Origin: Astragalus membranaceus
Taxonomy: Eukaryota; Streptophyta; Magnoliopsida; Fabales; Fabaceae
Direction: 5' to 3'
Assembly: GCA_039519185.1 (NCBI GenBank)
Contig: CM076849.1
Location: forward strand, 111,605,806 to 111,669,805
DNA length: 64,000 nt
Of this stretch, positions 1-10,791 are shown piece by piece. The number at the start of each line of letters is the position of its first letter. The stretch's first letter is position 1. A program made the position numbers and the translations under genes. Under the pieces are notes generated by a model. That model saw nothing but the letters and a program-made list of their open reading frames with translations. It had not been told where the DNA came from and searched no databases.

Positions 1-111
1 CCACATGATCAGTGGATGACACAAGCAGCAGAGGAAGCACCAGCGCCTGGGGTTTCCCCCAATTCTCGTTCGTAGAAGAGGAGGCAACAAAGGGCGAGAG
101 CTTATAACAGA

Positions 112-1321
112 ATGAGGGAGACGCTTCAGATGCTCACCTCGGCCAGAGATGGGAATGCCCAGACCATCCCCGATGACATAATGGATGGGGCCGATGGGGA
201 ATGCTATGCTGATATAGAGATGGTGAGTCTTCTTCCACCAGATTTCTCAGGTAATAAAGATCGACCAAGAGCTCTTGAGGGAGATGTCTTTGCCGAGGAG
301 GCCGAATGGACTGCCTTGGCACCTTGAGAAACCCACAACAGCATGACTAGACACCTGAAGCCATTGTATATCAAAGCCCATCTGAATGGGAAGCTGTTTA
401 ATCATGTCTTCGTAGATGGTGGTGCTGTGTTGAATATTATGCCATTAGCCACTATCAAGAAGTCGGGGAAGAATGCCGAGGATCTCATCCCAACCACTAT
501 GATCATGACCAGGTTCATGGGCTACCCATCCCACGCTTTGTGAGTGTTGGTAGCCGATGTACCAGTCGGGAGCAAGGTAACTCGCTCGGCCTTCTTTGTC
601 ATAGAAGGCAAGACCTCGTATGTCGTGATCCTGGGGAGAGACTGGATCCACACCAGTGAATGTATCCCCTCTACCCTGCATCAGAAACTAATGATATGGA
701 CATGGGATAAAGTGGAGATAGTAGAAACAAACCTTAATTCATTCCCTGCAGAGGCAAAAATGTTTGAGGCCGTCTTCTACTCCCCTAATTTGCATCCTAT
801 TTCCATCCCAGGGAATTATGAGGAAGGTGGCATAGAGTCATGTGACTGGACCAAGAGAGGTTTTGATTTCTAGATGTTGGCTGACCCACGGCCTAGCAGT
901 AAGGATAATGATAGACCTCCCAATAGAAGTTCAAAGCCTGCTGGATCGTTTGCACCTATTGCAGATTGAATCTAGCATCGATGAGGCTATGTTTGGTGCA
1001 ATAAATGAAGAGCACGAACTTGAGGAACACCCTCACCAAGAGGCTTCGGATGTCCCCATTGACGGGACGTTGGCCGAACCTCCCTACCTAGAGCCCATCC
1101 AAAGGAAGATGCCTACGTTTGAGGCACAAGACCCTCTATTGGAGGTGAACTTGGGAAGTGAAAAGGAGCCAAGGATAACCAAGGTCAGTGGTAAATTACA
1201 AACTCAACAACGAGATCAAGTGGTGGCTTTAATAAAGGACTACCGTGACTGCTTTGTGTGCGATTACCATGAGATGCCAGGCCTTGATAGAGCCTTGGTA
1301 GAGCATAGGTTTCTCATTTAG
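112..1321 (+). pseudogene. Tat-A gag end, retropepsin and linker to RT (broken)
   Basis: An aspartic protease core is seen at 343-543, with the motif VFVDGGAVLNIMP after a HLKPLYIKAHLNG lead-in. The catalytic triad is DGG instead of the usual DTG or DSG, which is common in plant Tat elements. The frame is closed by a TGA at 541-543, continues in the same frame to 873 (the part ending in GRDWIH), then shifts: the linker that approaches RT is in another frame at 842-1321 and contains GKLQTQQRDQVVALIKDYRDCF, typical of the segment just before RT. The upstream piece 112-327 has no recognisable domain. At least two stops and one frameshift make this non-functional. Confidence 0.75.
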
Positions 1322-1372
1322 GAAGGTTGCAAGCCCCATTAATAGCCACCGAGGAGGTTCAACCCGCAGTTA

Positions 1373-2600
1373 ATGCCACAGATCAAAGAAAAAGTTGAAA
1401 TATTGCTCAAGGCAGGAATTATAAGAATGACCAGGTACGTAGAGTGGCTGTCTAATATAGTCCTTGTTATCAAAAAGAATGGCCAGGTTAGAGTTTGTAT
1501 TGATTACAGAGATATGAACTTGGCCACTCCCAAAGATGAGTATGGTATGCCTGTGGCCGTTATGCTTGTCGATGTCGCGGCTAACAATGCCATATTGGCC
1601 TTTATGGACGGCTATTCTAGGTATGACCAGATATATGTGGCCGAAGCTGACACTCATAAGACTTCCTTTAGGAGCCCTGGCGCCTTAGGTATCTATGAAT
1701 GGTTGGTAATACCTTTTGGCCTAAAAAATGTAGAAGCCATGTACCAAAGGGCCATAAATGCTATTTTCCATGACCTCATTGGTAAAATCATGGAGGTATA
1801 GATTGATGATGTGGTGGTTAAGTCCAAGAGTTTCGAAGCCCACCTAGTGGAGCTTGAACAAGCTCTAAAACGAATGAGACTCCACAATCTCAAAATGAAC
1901 CCTGCTAAATGTGCTTTTGGCGTGTCTGCGGGCAATTTTCTAGGCTTCTTGGTGCTCAACCAAAGCATTGAAGTAGACAAGAACAAAGCGCGAGCTATCC
2001 TGGAGGCAAGACCCCCCAGAAACAAGAAGGAGCTGCAGAGTTTACTTGGCAAGATCAACTTCCTAAGAAGATTTATCGCTAACTCGGCTGGAAAGATGAA
2101 AGCTTTCCCACCCTTGTTGAGAATAAAGAACACTGAGGAAATGATATGGGGAGCCAAACAGCAGGAAGCCTTTGACCAGTTCAAGGCTGCCTTGATTAAT
2201 CCCCCTGTCTTGGTGCCTCTGCAGCCTGGGAAGCCTTTGAAGCTATATATTGCGGCCGAAAATCAAGCTATCGGCTGCTTATTGTTCCAAGATGATGATA
2301 ATGGCACCGAGCGCGCTATATATTATCTTAGCAGGATTCTCAATGACTAATCCCTTTGTTTGTCTTTGTTTAATGCTTGTACCAAACTCGAATATTATCT
2401 CTTACCTAAAGAAGTTTTGGCTGTATGCAAAGTGGATATTATCAGGTATCTCCTTAATAGGCCCATCTTACAGGTAAGACTTGTCAAGTTGGCCATTAAG
2501 TTAAATGAGTTTTCCTTGACCTATATACCACTAAGAGCTCTCAAAGGACAAGCCTTGGCCGATTTCCTGGCTCAATACCCTTGTGTAGAAATACACGACA
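1373..2600 (+). pseudogene. Tat-A reverse transcriptase and RNase H (broken)
   Basis: RT motifs in order: an entry segment with LLKAGIIRMTRY, then QVRVCIDYRDMNLATPKDEY, the FMDGYSRYDQI region, VIPFGLKN, and the catalytic box read as IDDVVVKSK at about 1802-1828, where a TAG at 1799-1801 removes the preceding aromatic residue. The thumb follows at 1900-2100 (GNFLGFLVLNQ, LLGKINFLRRFI). RNase H remnants follow, with YYLSRILND at 2322-2348 and an in-frame TAA directly after. The frame then continues through LPKEVLAVCK to the end of RNase H near 2600. All pieces lie in one frame, so the damage here is mostly nonsense codons. Confidence 0.85.
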
Positions 2601-2637
2601 CTCCAGCCGAGTCTATTAACTATTTGATCCTAAAGCC

Positions 2638-3108
2638 ATGGTCCTCATGTTTGATGGATCAAGCACCCAAACTGGGGCGGGCATTGGAGTGGTCATCACC
2701 AGTCCCTGTGGTCAAACGTGGAGATTCATGTGCAGGATAGAGGATCAAGCCTCCAATAATCAGGCCGAGTATGAAGCCTTGATCATGGGACTTGATATCT
2801 TGGCAGCTATGAAGGCCCAATACATAGAAATAAAGGGGGATTCACAACTGGTGATCAAACAGATCACTGGGGAATACAAGTATTATAACATGAAGTTCAA
2901 ACAATTGTGACCCTCGGCGCATAACTTGTTGAAGTTGTTCGCCGATGCAATCATCATGTATGTCCCCAGAAATAAGAACCAAGAGGCAAACGACTTAGCC
3001 CAACAAGCCTCGGGTTACAAAGAGTTAGTGGTCGAGGTATTGCAACAAGATGCCTTAGTTCCGGCCGAGGAGGATCCTGCCGATGCTTGGATTGGAGTAT
3101 TGACATAG
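2638..3108 (+). pseudogene. Tat-A second, archaeal-type RNase H (aRNH)
   Basis: The fold starts with LMFDGSSTQTGAGIGVV, carries the ASNNQAEYEALIMGL helix with its catalytic Glu, and the GDSQLVIKQITGEY strand with a catalytic Asp. This is the duplicated RNase H of Tat elements, which is thought to have restored full RNase H activity where the original domain decayed (family knowledge). An in-frame TGA at 2908-2910 separates the domain core from its end (MLKLFADAIIMYVPRNKNQEAN at 2926-3000). The frame differs from the RT frame, so a frameshift lies near 2600-2640. Confidence 0.85.
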
Positions 3109-4357
3109 TACCTCTGTAATCCAACGGCTGACACTGACATCAAAACCAAGCAAAGGGAGTTGAAATATATCTTGATAGGGGATGACCTATATAAAGGAAG
3201 CGCCAATATGGTGTTGTTGCGATGCCTCAAAAGAAAGGATGCATATATGGTGATGGCACAGATCCATGCAGGGATTTGTGTTGCACATAAGTCTGGCCCC
3301 ATCATGAAAGGCTGATATACAGACATGGATACTATTAGCCGACAATCACGACCGATTGCTTCCAGTTTGCAAAGGGATGTGAAGCTTGCCAGCTGCATGA
3401 ACCAATCTAGAGAGTGTCTGCGGATGAGCTTCATCCCATTGTCAAACCTTGGCCATTCAGAGGGTGGGCCATGGATCTAATCGGTAAGATATACCCTCCG
3501 AGCTCAAAGGGCCATAACTTCATTATTGTGGCCACTGATTACTTCACTAAATGGGTGGAAGTTGCACCTTTAGGAAGTGTCAATCAGGCTACAGTGATTA
3601 GGTTCATAGAAAACCAAATCATATACATATTTGGCATTCCTGAAACCATCACGGCTGATCAAGGCACAATGTTCACTGGGGAACAAGTGGTGGCCTTTGC
3701 CCAAGAATACAGCATCAAGATGAGACACTCGTCTCCTTATTATGCCCAAGCTAACAGACAAGCAGAAGCTACCAACAAGATCATCATTGAGCTCATCAAT
3801 AAGAACATAGTGGACAAGCCTCGACGGTGGCACGAGACTCTTAATGAGATCCTTTGGGCTACGAGAAATTCTAAGTCCACGACCACGGGGTGACTCCATA
3901 TCATTTAGTCTATGGGCAGGATGCCGTGTTACCATTGGAGATCAGTGTGGCATCGTTAAGGGTGGCACGACAACACTCCCTCGACATAGATGAATACCAA
4001 CAAGCCATGTTAATGGAGTTGGACTCGGTGAACGATGACAGGCTAGCCGCGCCCAGTAGAATTGAGATGAACAAAGCCAAAACGGCCCGAGCCTACAACA
4101 AACACGTCAAGCCAAAGAAGTTTGTTGAGGGTTACCTCGTGTGGAAGACTATTCTGCCACTTGGGAGGGAAGATCCCTAGTTTGGTAAGTGGTCCCCGAA
4201 TTGGGACGGTCCCTACATCGTAAATGAAGAATACGGCGGTGGGGCATACCGGTTGATTACGTTCAACTGAGAAGAGTTTGAAACAAAAATCAATGGAAAA
4301 TATCTCAAAGCATATTATCCTACTCTATGGGAAAGTATGCAAGGGAAAGAAAATTGA
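3109..4357 (+). pseudogene. Tat-A integrase (broken)
   Basis: Integrase joins the cDNA to the genome. The H2C2 zinc-binding part is spread over two frames at 3245-3410 (HAGICVAH, then CEACQLH). The catalytic core at 3414-3893 has Asp in AMDLIGKIYPP, Asp in ITADQGTMF and Glu in RQAEATNKIIIEL, so the DDE triad is visible. A frameshift at about 3890 leads into the C-terminal part (YHLVYGQDAVLPLEI), which continues past stops at 4178-4180 and 4268-4270 to INGKYLKAYYPTLW, the usual Tat polyprotein end, closing at 4355-4357. Confidence 0.85.
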
Positions 4358-5837
4358 TAACTAGAGAGAACATTGTTATAGTGGCTCGCCTCACACCGGC
4401 GGCCTGGTGATAAAAATTTACAGAATTACAGATAGGGAAAGCCTCACCACTACTCAGTAACACGCACTACAGAGGTTTCCACAGTGGTCTCAGTCTCCAA
4501 CACATCATCATTTGACACAACCTCTGCTCCCTTTGCTGCAAAGGCATCGGTCACAATGTCCATCACCGCAGCATCAACTTCACCTACTATAACCTTACCC
4601 GTCTCAGCAGCAATGACTTCACTTGCTAAAACCTGATCAGTCTCAATAGCATCGGTCTCTCCCAACATCTCCAAACCCTCGGAGGGGGAAGTCCACAATG
4701 GACAGACTTCAGATATTGTCTCCCCCACTTCATCTACAACGCCGTCCCTCGGGTGTGTAGTTACTTCGGCAGTAGGGGCGTTGCTGGAAGTTGGAGGGTC
4801 AAGAGATAGTGGTGGCTCATCAATCATGATTTCAGTCGTAGCATGGGCCTCAACATTCTCTTGATCCACGTGGGAGATGGCCTTCTCATAAGATACACTC
4901 AAGGCTCCCCATCCCTCGACGGGCTGCCGTAGAACAACACGACTCTTATCTAGATCCGCCTCTTAGCCAGGTCGCAGGTGAAGGAGGTGCGCGAGGGGAG
5001 GATCCAATGTAGAGCTACGACAGAACAAATGAACGATATCAGAAGAGATGGTAGAAAGCTTATTTGTGGCTGCTGAATGTTGAGGGGTGAGATAAGCTAG
5101 CTCGGCTTGGAGGGAAGCTATCTGGTCTTCAATAGCCCTGATCCTACGAGAGATTATTTCCTGTTCGGCTATAGTCTCCTGCTTAGTCTGACTGATGGAG
5201 ACAAAGGCCGCCTTGTAGCAATCCTTCTCAGCATGGAGGGAGTCTAGTTGCTGCAGGGAAGCTAAGGCCCGATCCTGGGTGGCTTTGGCTCGGCCATACA
5301 TACTGGAGATGTCCCCAAGTTGCAGAGCTATTTCCTTAAGAGTATCTTTCTTGACGGAGGGGACATCAGGGGAGTTAGAGACTCGAAACAACGTAGCTCG
5401 GAGGGCCGCCACTTGGTTAGTATCGGTGGGGATTTCCCCAGCCAAGGCTGCCTCCAATTGAGCGAGGTTAACCTCCGTAGAAGAAGGGGCCGATTTTGGA
5501 GCCTTGAGGCTCAGAAAATAACGCTGCAACTCCTCATTGGTGATTGCCGGCGAAGAGAGGTCATCGGTTTGCTGTTCAACACGGGGGTTAGCCTTCGTAA
5601 AGGTAGGAGGATCGGCCACCACAGTGTCACCAGCAGGCTCCTGCAAAAGAGGCAAATAATAAGAAAGATAACTTATAGAGGTGGAGATTGGACTATCGTA
5701 GAGTGGAGCTTGAGAAGATTGCGGTGATTCGATTGGAGTACGAAGCCTCTCCGGAGTTTGTCAAAAAGAAAGTTCAATGAGGAAAAAAGAGATAAACTGC
5801 GGAGCGCCTGTAATGCAATAAGAGAAGAACTCACCCG

Positions 5838-7972
5838 TATAAGTCATACAATCGAAATTACAAAGACAACTAGGGAAAACTAGCATAAGCAATAAAAATA
5901 AACTTCAGCATCTCCTCAGAATGTCACGTCTAGTCGTGCCTCTTTGCCTTTGCCTTTCCCCACTTCTCTGTAAAAACCACAATTATAAAGGGTGAGATAA
6001 ATATTATCTCAGTGAGTCCTATCGAGACCCCTCACTAAAACTCTATCGGTTCATTTTTCATCACATAAATCGTGACTAAAATAATAGTCATGTGAAACCT
6101 CATAACATAGTATATCATTATACTTCTATTGTCCGTAGTCCAAAAGATAACTACGTACAATCCTCTTCTTTCTTAGCATATCACCGTGAATGATTGTCTA
6201 TATTCCCGGTGAACCCAATCCGCTTACCATAAACTGCAGGCAAACCTCAAGGGGCCTAGGTTCATAGGGCTCATGAATTCCCCTCCCCTAGTACGCTAAC
6301 CTTAAAAGGGTCGTCACCCTAGACCTCAATTTATAATTTATATAAATACACCCTCATTGGGCCATCTCTTTTACTTGATATAAACATAACATAACCTCAA
6401 AGGACGTGTAGTCCGTTTAAATATATCATGATCTATATATTACCCGCATTGGGCCGTCTCATAAACAATTATATATATATATATATCCTCAAAAGACATT
6501 TAGTCCGCTTGAACAATTATCTTGATCTCACACGTGGTTACTAAATTCATTTACATAATTTAATGTAATTCACCTCACCTCAATGTATACCTACATGTTT
6601 TCCACGAATTACAGTTTATGTTTCAATACATAGGGTTTGGGAAATGATTAGAATGCAATTGGAACCATTCGGAATGGCGTAAGACGTTTTCTGAAGTGGG
6701 GTAACAGAAGCCTACGCACGGTCCGTGCGCTAAGGCGCATGACCCGTGCACATTTTCAAAAATTTTGAACACGAACACGAAGAGCACGCATGGTTCGTGC
6801 CCTAGGGGCGCACGGTCCGTGCCATGTCCTTAAAATTATACAGGCAACCTGTGAACAAGACGCACGGTCTGTGCCACAGGGGCGCACGACCCGTGCGTGT
6901 TCATCAGTAACCTAGAACTGTGATTTTTCATGAAAACTTGGCCGTTCCGATCATTTCAATACCCGTTCCGATTAATTCCCGAACATCATTTCACATTAAT
7001 TCAGTCCAAACAGCAATCACAACCATGACAACTTCAATCAACATTCAAACATTCATTCAAAACAGCAAATATCATTCTTTCAAAATTACGGTTCCTGACG
7101 AAATTAATGAAACAAAAACGGTGTTACTCAATTCAGAACATTCGTGAATACAATCTTGAAACAAAAACCCGTAAGCGAGTATAGAACTCACCTTGTCGTG
7201 ATGAAAATCACGAAATCAACCAAAGAAAACAAGATGAAGTAGACTCTATCAACCTCAAAGCTACCCCAAGGCTACTCCCAATTCAGAATCAGCTTCCATA
7301 ACCACTCCAACAGCTCCTAGTTGAAATTGCAGCTCCTTAATCTTGTCAAATAACACTCCCACTGATGTGCAATGCCTTAAACAACTTCTAGAGCACTATG
7401 GGATCCAAAAGCAAGCTAGAAAACTTCACTTCTCTCAAAATGGTGCTAATGTGCGAAAATGGTGTTTTGAGAAGGATGCAAATATGGGTGATGTTTCTGG
7501 TATCAATGGGAAGAGAGGAAGAAACTAATCACATTGGTGCAAGAAAAATGAACATGCATTAGGAATTGATAAAGTTCCCTCCCCTTCTTTCCTCTCTACC
7601 TCTCGCAATCCTCCTCCCTCTCTCTATTCTCTATTCTTTCAATATTTCTAACTTTACTGAAAATGAGGGCACTATGTTGTGTCTTGTGTTCTGTAAGGGA
7701 ATTAACTCAGCTGAAAGTCACTTATGGGTTGATAATGACTGAAATACCCCTGTCCTCCTATTCTCACTTAAAATCCCAATTAACTTGCCAATCAATCAAC
7801 AATTCAAATACTTAATATATTTTAGCACACAAGTACAAGATAAATTATTTACTCAATAACAATCATCTCATTTATAATTATTTATGCTAACTTGTATAAT
7901 TTAGCTAATCAATTATCTCATAACCTCTTGCTAATTTCAATAAATGAAATTAGCTAAATTGGGGATGTTACA
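5838..7972 (-). mobile_element. Solo LTR inserted in the Tat-A antisense gene
   Basis: On the - strand the segment starts TGTAACATCCCC and ends CTTATA. It is flanked by a perfect 5-bp direct repeat, acccg at 5833-5837 and 7973-7977. Joining the flanks restores continuity of the antisense exon. There is no PBS, PPT or coding domain in the 2.1 kb, so it is a solo LTR left by LTR-LTR recombination. The terminal TA in place of CA is one transition away from canonical. The short ORFs inside (for example 6920-7147) look like chance. Confidence 0.7.
6716..6898. repeat. Three pairs of GCACGGTCCGTGC-type palindromes in the solo LTR
   Basis: Six imperfect 13-bp inverted repeats related to GCACGGTCCGTGC occur as three pairs. 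Centres within a pair are 21-22 bp apart, separated by CTAAGG, CTAGGGG or ACAGGGG-type spacers. Pairs start at about 6716, 6788 and 6861. Nothing else in the surrounding AT-rich LTR is as GC-rich. Confidence 0.75.
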
Positions 7973-8985
7973 ACCCGTAACCGTTTGAGAGGAGGGGGTG
8001 ATGCTTCAATAACTTGAATGGTAGGAGGGGGTGAGTTGAATAGTTCCCGAGTCCGTTTACGGCGGAGGTTTGGGACATCATCATCTTCATCGTCGTCGTC
8101 GTCATCATCCAAGACAATTGGGGCATGAGTTTGAGCTGCGCAAGAATATCGGCCAATGAGCTCATGCCAAACAATATAAATGAGTAAGCAGAGGCTAGGA
8201 GCTTACCAGTGGCAGAAGAGGGTTGCCCCGTTTCTTTTTCTTCGCCTCTGTCACCCTACTCTTTGAATGGACAGGAGAGTGAGGTGGTGGACTCACTCGA
8301 GTGGCCATCGAGGTAGGTTGAATAGGAAGTTCCTCGGTAGAACCCAAATAGCTTTGAAGATATTCAATGGTGGGGCGAGGGAAGACATGCGCCCGTACCT
8401 ACGACCACCAGGAAATGTGGCTGCTGGTTTCTCCGATTCAACTGCGATAGACGCCCCCAAGAGAAGGAGAGGAACGTCGCCTTCTGATCTGCAATGACCT
8501 TATTGAGATCAGAGGAGAAGATCTTTGCTCGGCGACGCCCCACACCCATTGAGTTGTAGGGGATAGGCACATGTTATTCAACGCCGAACGACCGAGATAC
8601 AAAGTTTGGATAATAGGGATCGATGGTGAGAGGATTGGTGTTTGAAGAGAGCTCGACTCCAGTAACCAGGGCACGGGCGACGAGCACACGACTCCAATGA
8701 ATGATCATGTTGTTGTTGTCATGGGAAGAGGGGTCCAAATCTTTTGGAGTAAATATCCATCGAGGACCAAGGCCTTTTTCCAAAACTAGACACCAACAAA
8801 AATGTTCGAAAGGGTCCAGATCTAGTAATACTCGGAGCACCTCCACACGCTCCACTGGAAGAATGGGGGTTGCAGCGAGGGTGCATTCGAGGACCTCGGT
8901 GGCCTCTGTTGACAAATCAGGGGAAATTTGGGAAAGTAGAGTTGTGCCCAAAGCTGTAGAAATCCCGGGCCTTCAAGTAAGAGCC

Positions 8986-9335
8986 TTTGTACTTAAGATA
9001 AGATTTTACACTTAAGATAAGATTTTCAAACACTATCTCTTACCTTGAAAAGCTATTTTAAAAAATCACTCCACTCACTGTGTTGATATCCATTATGAGA
9101 AGAAAGAACTAACTGACCCTTCTCAACTCAGAAACATAGTTGAGAAGACAGTTTCGTCTCACCCTTCTCTACTCACTATCACAGTTGAAAAGACTGTTTT
9201 CACTCACCCTTCTCAACTTAACATTTACACACTTAATGTCTAACCATACTTGTGAAGCTGTTTACATTATTTCAGGTTAATTTTTCAAAGATTCACAATT
9301 CAAACCCCCTTCCTTGTGACACTCATTGACTTCTA
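8986..9335 (+). repeat. Copia array LTR 1 (3' part only)
   Basis: This matches the 3' part of the LTRs ending at 12621 and 20703, including the repeated phrases around TTGAGAAGACAGTTT and the end TTGACTTCTA. A doubled ACTTAAGATAAGATTTT lies at 8992-9028. The 5' half of the LTR is missing. Confidence 0.75.
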
Positions 9336-9336
9336 T

Positions 9337-9348
9337 TGGTATCAGAGC
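9337..9348 (+). promoter_or_regulatory. PBS, initiator Met-tRNA, copia copy A
   Basis: TGGTATCAGAGC lies one base after the LTR end. It is complementary to the 3' end of initiator Met-tRNA, the usual primer of plant copia elements. Equivalent sites in copies B and C are at 12623-12634 and 20705-20716. Confidence 0.9.
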
Positions 9349-9377
9349 TCCGCCTCTAGGTTGAGCACAATCTAAAA

Positions 9378-10791
9378 GTGTTAGAGGAAAAGATCTCGGA
9401 AGAAGTCATGAGCAAACCCAATTCTGTTTCCTTCTTTCCAGAAAGTGCTTCATCAAATAGAAGGAAAGGAAAGACATCACCAAAGTATATAATGGGCACA
9501 TTTGAAGGAGAAGGAAGCAAGTCAAAATGCACTTACTTTGAATGTAATTATTCTGGGCACATGAAGCAAGATTTCCCACTCCTCAACAAGAAAAGGTATC
9601 AAATTCTAATCTTTCAAAAAGTGATAGTTGTTAAGAAATTTAACCTTCTTTCCATATTTTATTAGATGACTCAAATAGTTTATCTCAAAAAAGGCATTCT
9701 ATTTAGAGAACAAATTTGAGTGTCAAAGAAAGAAGATGAGGAACTTAGAGATCAGAATGAAAGAATGGCTAAAACCATTCATACTTTGCAACAATATCAT
9801 TTTAAGCATTCTGAACAATATAAGCTTTTCAAGTTAAAAATGTCAAATGAGATAAGTTCCCATAACTCTGATGTTGAAAAGAAAAACCATGTTTTGAAAG
9901 AACAAATTAGGGACTTGACAAATGAGCTATTGATTTGTGTAGAAAATCTTGAGGCTTCTCAAGTAAGCAACAACATTCATGAGATGGCTAAAACTCATAA
10001 GAAATATTTATATATGAAGAGTAAAATATCAAAAGTTAAATTCTCATATTGCCAATAGTTTGGACACCATATTTCAAACTATAACCAAAGGGAAAAAGTT
10101 TTCACTTTGAAGTCAACTAACTACAAAGGACCCAAAAACAAAGGGGACCTAGATTATAGATTTTTGATAAATGAGTGTCTCTTAACACCAATGAGAAAGA
10201 TGTGGTTCCTACACAGTGAAATCTCAAGGCACAAGACAGGGGAGAAGGATAAGTTCTCTCCATGGAGAGCCTTGATGGAGGACTTGTCATGTTTGGTAAT
10301 AATGGCAAAGACTTCATCAAAGGAGTAGGTATAGTAGGTAAAATAAACTCTGCTCAGATTCAAAATGTTCATTTCGTTAAGGAATTACAATATAAGTTGC
10401 TTAGTGTGAGTCAATTATGTGATTCTGGACATCAAATGTTTTAAAATCTGACGCATGCAAAATAAATTGTTTAATGTCTAGAAAACTATTTTTATTGGTC
10501 ATAGAAAAAATAGTCTCTATAGCATTTGTCTTGATGATTTACCTGATCAAATGTGTCTTATTTCAAAAGAAGATGACAAATGGATGTGGCAAAGGAGATT
10601 TGGGCATTTTAGCATGAAAACCCTTTCAAATTGTCCAAACTTGATTTAGTGAGAAAGCTTTCAAAGATTAAGTATGAGAAGGATAAATCATGTGAAGCAT
10701 GCATTCAAGGAAAGCATGTTAAATCATCTTTTAAACCTATTAACATAATTTCCACCCAGAAACCTTTGGAACTTTTGCATATAGATCTATG
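9378..10791 (+). pseudogene. Copia copy A: gag C-terminal part, protease remnant, truncated GAG-pre-integrase
   Basis: A degraded zinc knuckle (KCTYFECNYSGHMKQDF, last Cys lost) is at 9525-9575. A coiled-coil segment at 9720-10058 ends in a second broken knuckle (FSYCQ). Protease-flank motifs typical of SIRE elements follow out of frame (GLVMFGNNGKDFIKGVG and LLSVSQLCDSGHQ at 10270-10440). The GAG-pre-integrase domain at 10585-10790 (KLSKIKYEKDKSCEACIQGK) stops abruptly after LLHIDLC, where LTR sequence begins. RT, RNase H and most of integrase are absent. Several stops and frameshifts are present. Confidence 0.75.

Larger units (their letters stand above)
4450..8951 (-). pseudogene. Tat-A antisense gene: plant-mobile-domain-like N-terminus, acidic and coiled-coil C-terminus, apparently spliced
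   Basis: Reading on the - strand, 8951-8365 contains PRWIFTPKDLDPSS and YYPNFVSRSFGVE, which resemble the aminotransferase-like plant mobile domain often found in such ORFs. A basic exon ends at 8207. A GT-AG intron (8136-8206; donor GTAAGC, acceptor TTGCGCAG) leads to an exon coding for QTHAPIVLDDDDDDDEDDD and ending in KRLR. A second intron (5641-5834 after removing the solo LTR; donor GTGAGT, acceptor CTCTTTTGCAG) leads to the last exon, EPAGDTVVADPP and onwards. That exon is a coiled coil to 4963, an in-frame TAA, then an acidic tail containing SYEKAISHV to 4450. Stops at about 8576 and 4963, and a frame problem near 8390, break it. Function is unknown. The splice sites are inferred from frame and consensus. 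Confidence 0.65.
1..8985 (+). mobile_element. Tat-A: decayed Tat-lineage Ty3/gypsy retrotransposon, 5' end outside window
   Basis: The + strand carries protease, RT, RNase H, a second (archaeal-type) RNase H and integrase in gypsy order. The extra RNase H before integrase is the hallmark of the Tat lineage (Tat, Retand, Ogre). A long gene on the opposite strand lies downstream of pol, as is known for several Tat families. Gag and the 5' LTR lie left of the window. No 3' LTR is seen before the copia array begins near 8986, so the 3' end was probably lost. A solo LTR interrupts the element at 5838-7972. Stops and frameshifts throughout show that it is dead. Confidence 0.85.

Noticed and set aside
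6920..7528. Two short + strand frames inside the solo LTR
   Set aside because: They lack any recognisable motif and lie on the strand opposite to the LTR's transcription.
9337..9348. TGGTATCAGAGC strings as tRNA genes
   Set aside because: Only the 12-base primer match is present, each time next to an LTR end; no cloverleaf surrounds it.
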